Shown piece after piece: positions 5,650 through 5,948 of a DNA stretch of 5,948 nt. The notes beneath the pieces are model-generated. The model saw nothing but the letters and a program-made list of their open reading frames with translations. It did no database searches and had not been told where the DNA came from. The position numbers were made by a program, and so were the translations under genes. How positions within the stretch are numbered: the stretch's first letter is position 1; each line of letters begins with the position of its first letter. The DNA comes from Gammaproteobacteria bacterium. GTDB taxonomy: Bacteria; Pseudomonadota; Gammaproteobacteria; SZUA-229. The stretch lies in contig JAESSQ010000105.1 of assembly GCA_016764035.1 (NCBI GenBank), forward strand, positions 1 to 5,948, in the 5' to 3' direction.

Positions 5650-5664
5650 TTAATCTGGACTGGA
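5618..5664 (+). promoter_or_regulatory. Hairpin that could mask the tatD ribosome-binding site
   Basis: TCCAGTCC (5618-5625, in pilZ codons) is the exact reverse complement of GGACTGGA (5657-5664). The right arm contains the GGA that serves as the tatD ribosome-binding site, and the pilZ stop codon lies in the loop. A ribosome finishing pilZ would approach the left arm and could open it, coupling tatD translation to pilZ. Pairing is direct; coupling is inference. Confidence 0.4.
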
Positions 5665-5670
5665 ATCTCT

Positions 5671-5948
5671 GTGTTAGTAGACTCACATTGTCACCTCGAT
5701 TGTATCGATTTATCTGACTTCGACAATGATTTTGATACCTTGATACAACATACGCATAATGCTGGTATAGAGCATATGTTGTGTGTTTCAATTAATTTAA
5801 AAACGTATCCAGCGATGTTGGAAAAAGTTAGAGATTACCCGACTATCTCTGTTTCTGTCGGTATGCATCCTATGTCAGATGAAAGTGATGAGTTTTCATC
5901 TGACATGTTAATTGAGCTGGCTTCTGATAAAAAAGTTGTGGCAATCGG
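5671..5948 (+). CDS. tatD: TatD family metal-dependent hydrolase, 5' part
   Basis: N-terminal 92 codons of a TatD/YcfH-type TIM-barrel metallohydrolase (amidohydrolase superfamily; TatD proteins are reported as metal-dependent DNases, while the exact substrate of the holB-linked member is uncertain). The reading frame starts with GTG and opens MLVDSHCHLD, giving the metal-binding H6-x-H8, then continues to G64-M-H66-P67. The window ends at VVAIG, where the family normally continues with the metal-ligand glutamate, so that residue cannot be checked. GTG 5671 is supported by the conserved N-terminus beginning there and by GGAA at 5662-5665, 5 bases upstream. The gap after pilZ is 21 bases. The GGA lies in a potential hairpin with the end of pilZ. 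A perfect 13-bp inverted repeat follows the GMHP codons. Confidence 0.94.
   Translation, partial: MLVDSHCHLDCIDLSDFDNDFDTLIQHTHNAGIEHMLCVSINLKTYPAMLEKVRDYPTISVSVGMHPMSDESDEFSSDMLIELASDKKVVAI
5872..5906. repeat. Perfect 13-bp inverted repeat inside tatD
   Basis: ATGTCAGATGAAA (5872-5884) is the exact reverse complement of TTTCATCTGACAT (5894-5906), with a 9-base spacer. Two G-T wobbles inside and one outside could extend the stem. It encodes residues 68-79, immediately after the GMHP metal-site motif, in a stretch that varies in the family. Confidence 0.93.

Noticed and set aside
5734..5782. 8-bp inverted repeat and TTGATAC tandem repeat in early tatD
   Set aside because: Short, with a 22-base loop for the inverted repeat; explained by chance and codon use.
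1..5948. Search for tRNA, rRNA, CRISPR, insertion sequences, phage or defence genes
   Set aside because: Almost the whole window is accounted for by seven housekeeping genes; no cloverleaf, spaced repeats or transposase-like frames were seen.

Overview
The window is a stretch of gammaproteobacterial housekeeping chromosome with all genes on the + strand. In order they are pabB, pabC, mltG, tmk, holB, pilZ and the 5' part of tatD. The order pabC-mltG-tmk-holB-pilZ-tatD is the familiar gammaproteobacterial arrangement (as in Pseudomonas); here pabB sits directly upstream of pabC. The DNA is AT-rich with AT-ending codons throughout, and no segment looks foreign. I cannot name a genus. A canonical PilZ suggests an organism with type IV pili.

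Layout. Bases 1-2373 hold pabB and pabC, which make p-aminobenzoate for folate; the pabA glutaminase partner is not in the window. mltG (2357-3376) overlaps the end of pabC and encodes the membrane-anchored lytic transglycosylase that releases nascent glycan strands. tmk (3397-4023) makes dTDP, and holB (4123-5121) encodes the delta' subunit of the replicative clamp loader. A 177-base gap (5122-5298) with two terminator-like hairpins precedes pilZ (5299-5649). tatD starts with GTG at 5671 and runs off the right edge just before its family's conserved metal-binding glutamate. Gaps before holB are short, so pabB to holB is probably one transcript, linking folate and thymidylate supply, replication and wall synthesis; pilZ-tatD may be a second unit.

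I found no mobile element, CRISPR array, tRNA, rRNA or undescribed multi-gene system. The unexpected content is secondary structure inside and between the genes. There is a perfect 18-bp inverted repeat inside pabC and a perfect 13-bp inverted repeat inside tatD, both in stretches coding for poorly conserved loops. A hairpin lies over the pabC start. A structure at the pilZ/tatD junction could mask the tatD ribosome-binding site. One protein-level oddity is an alanine in PabB where the E. coli enzyme has its nucleophilic lysine.
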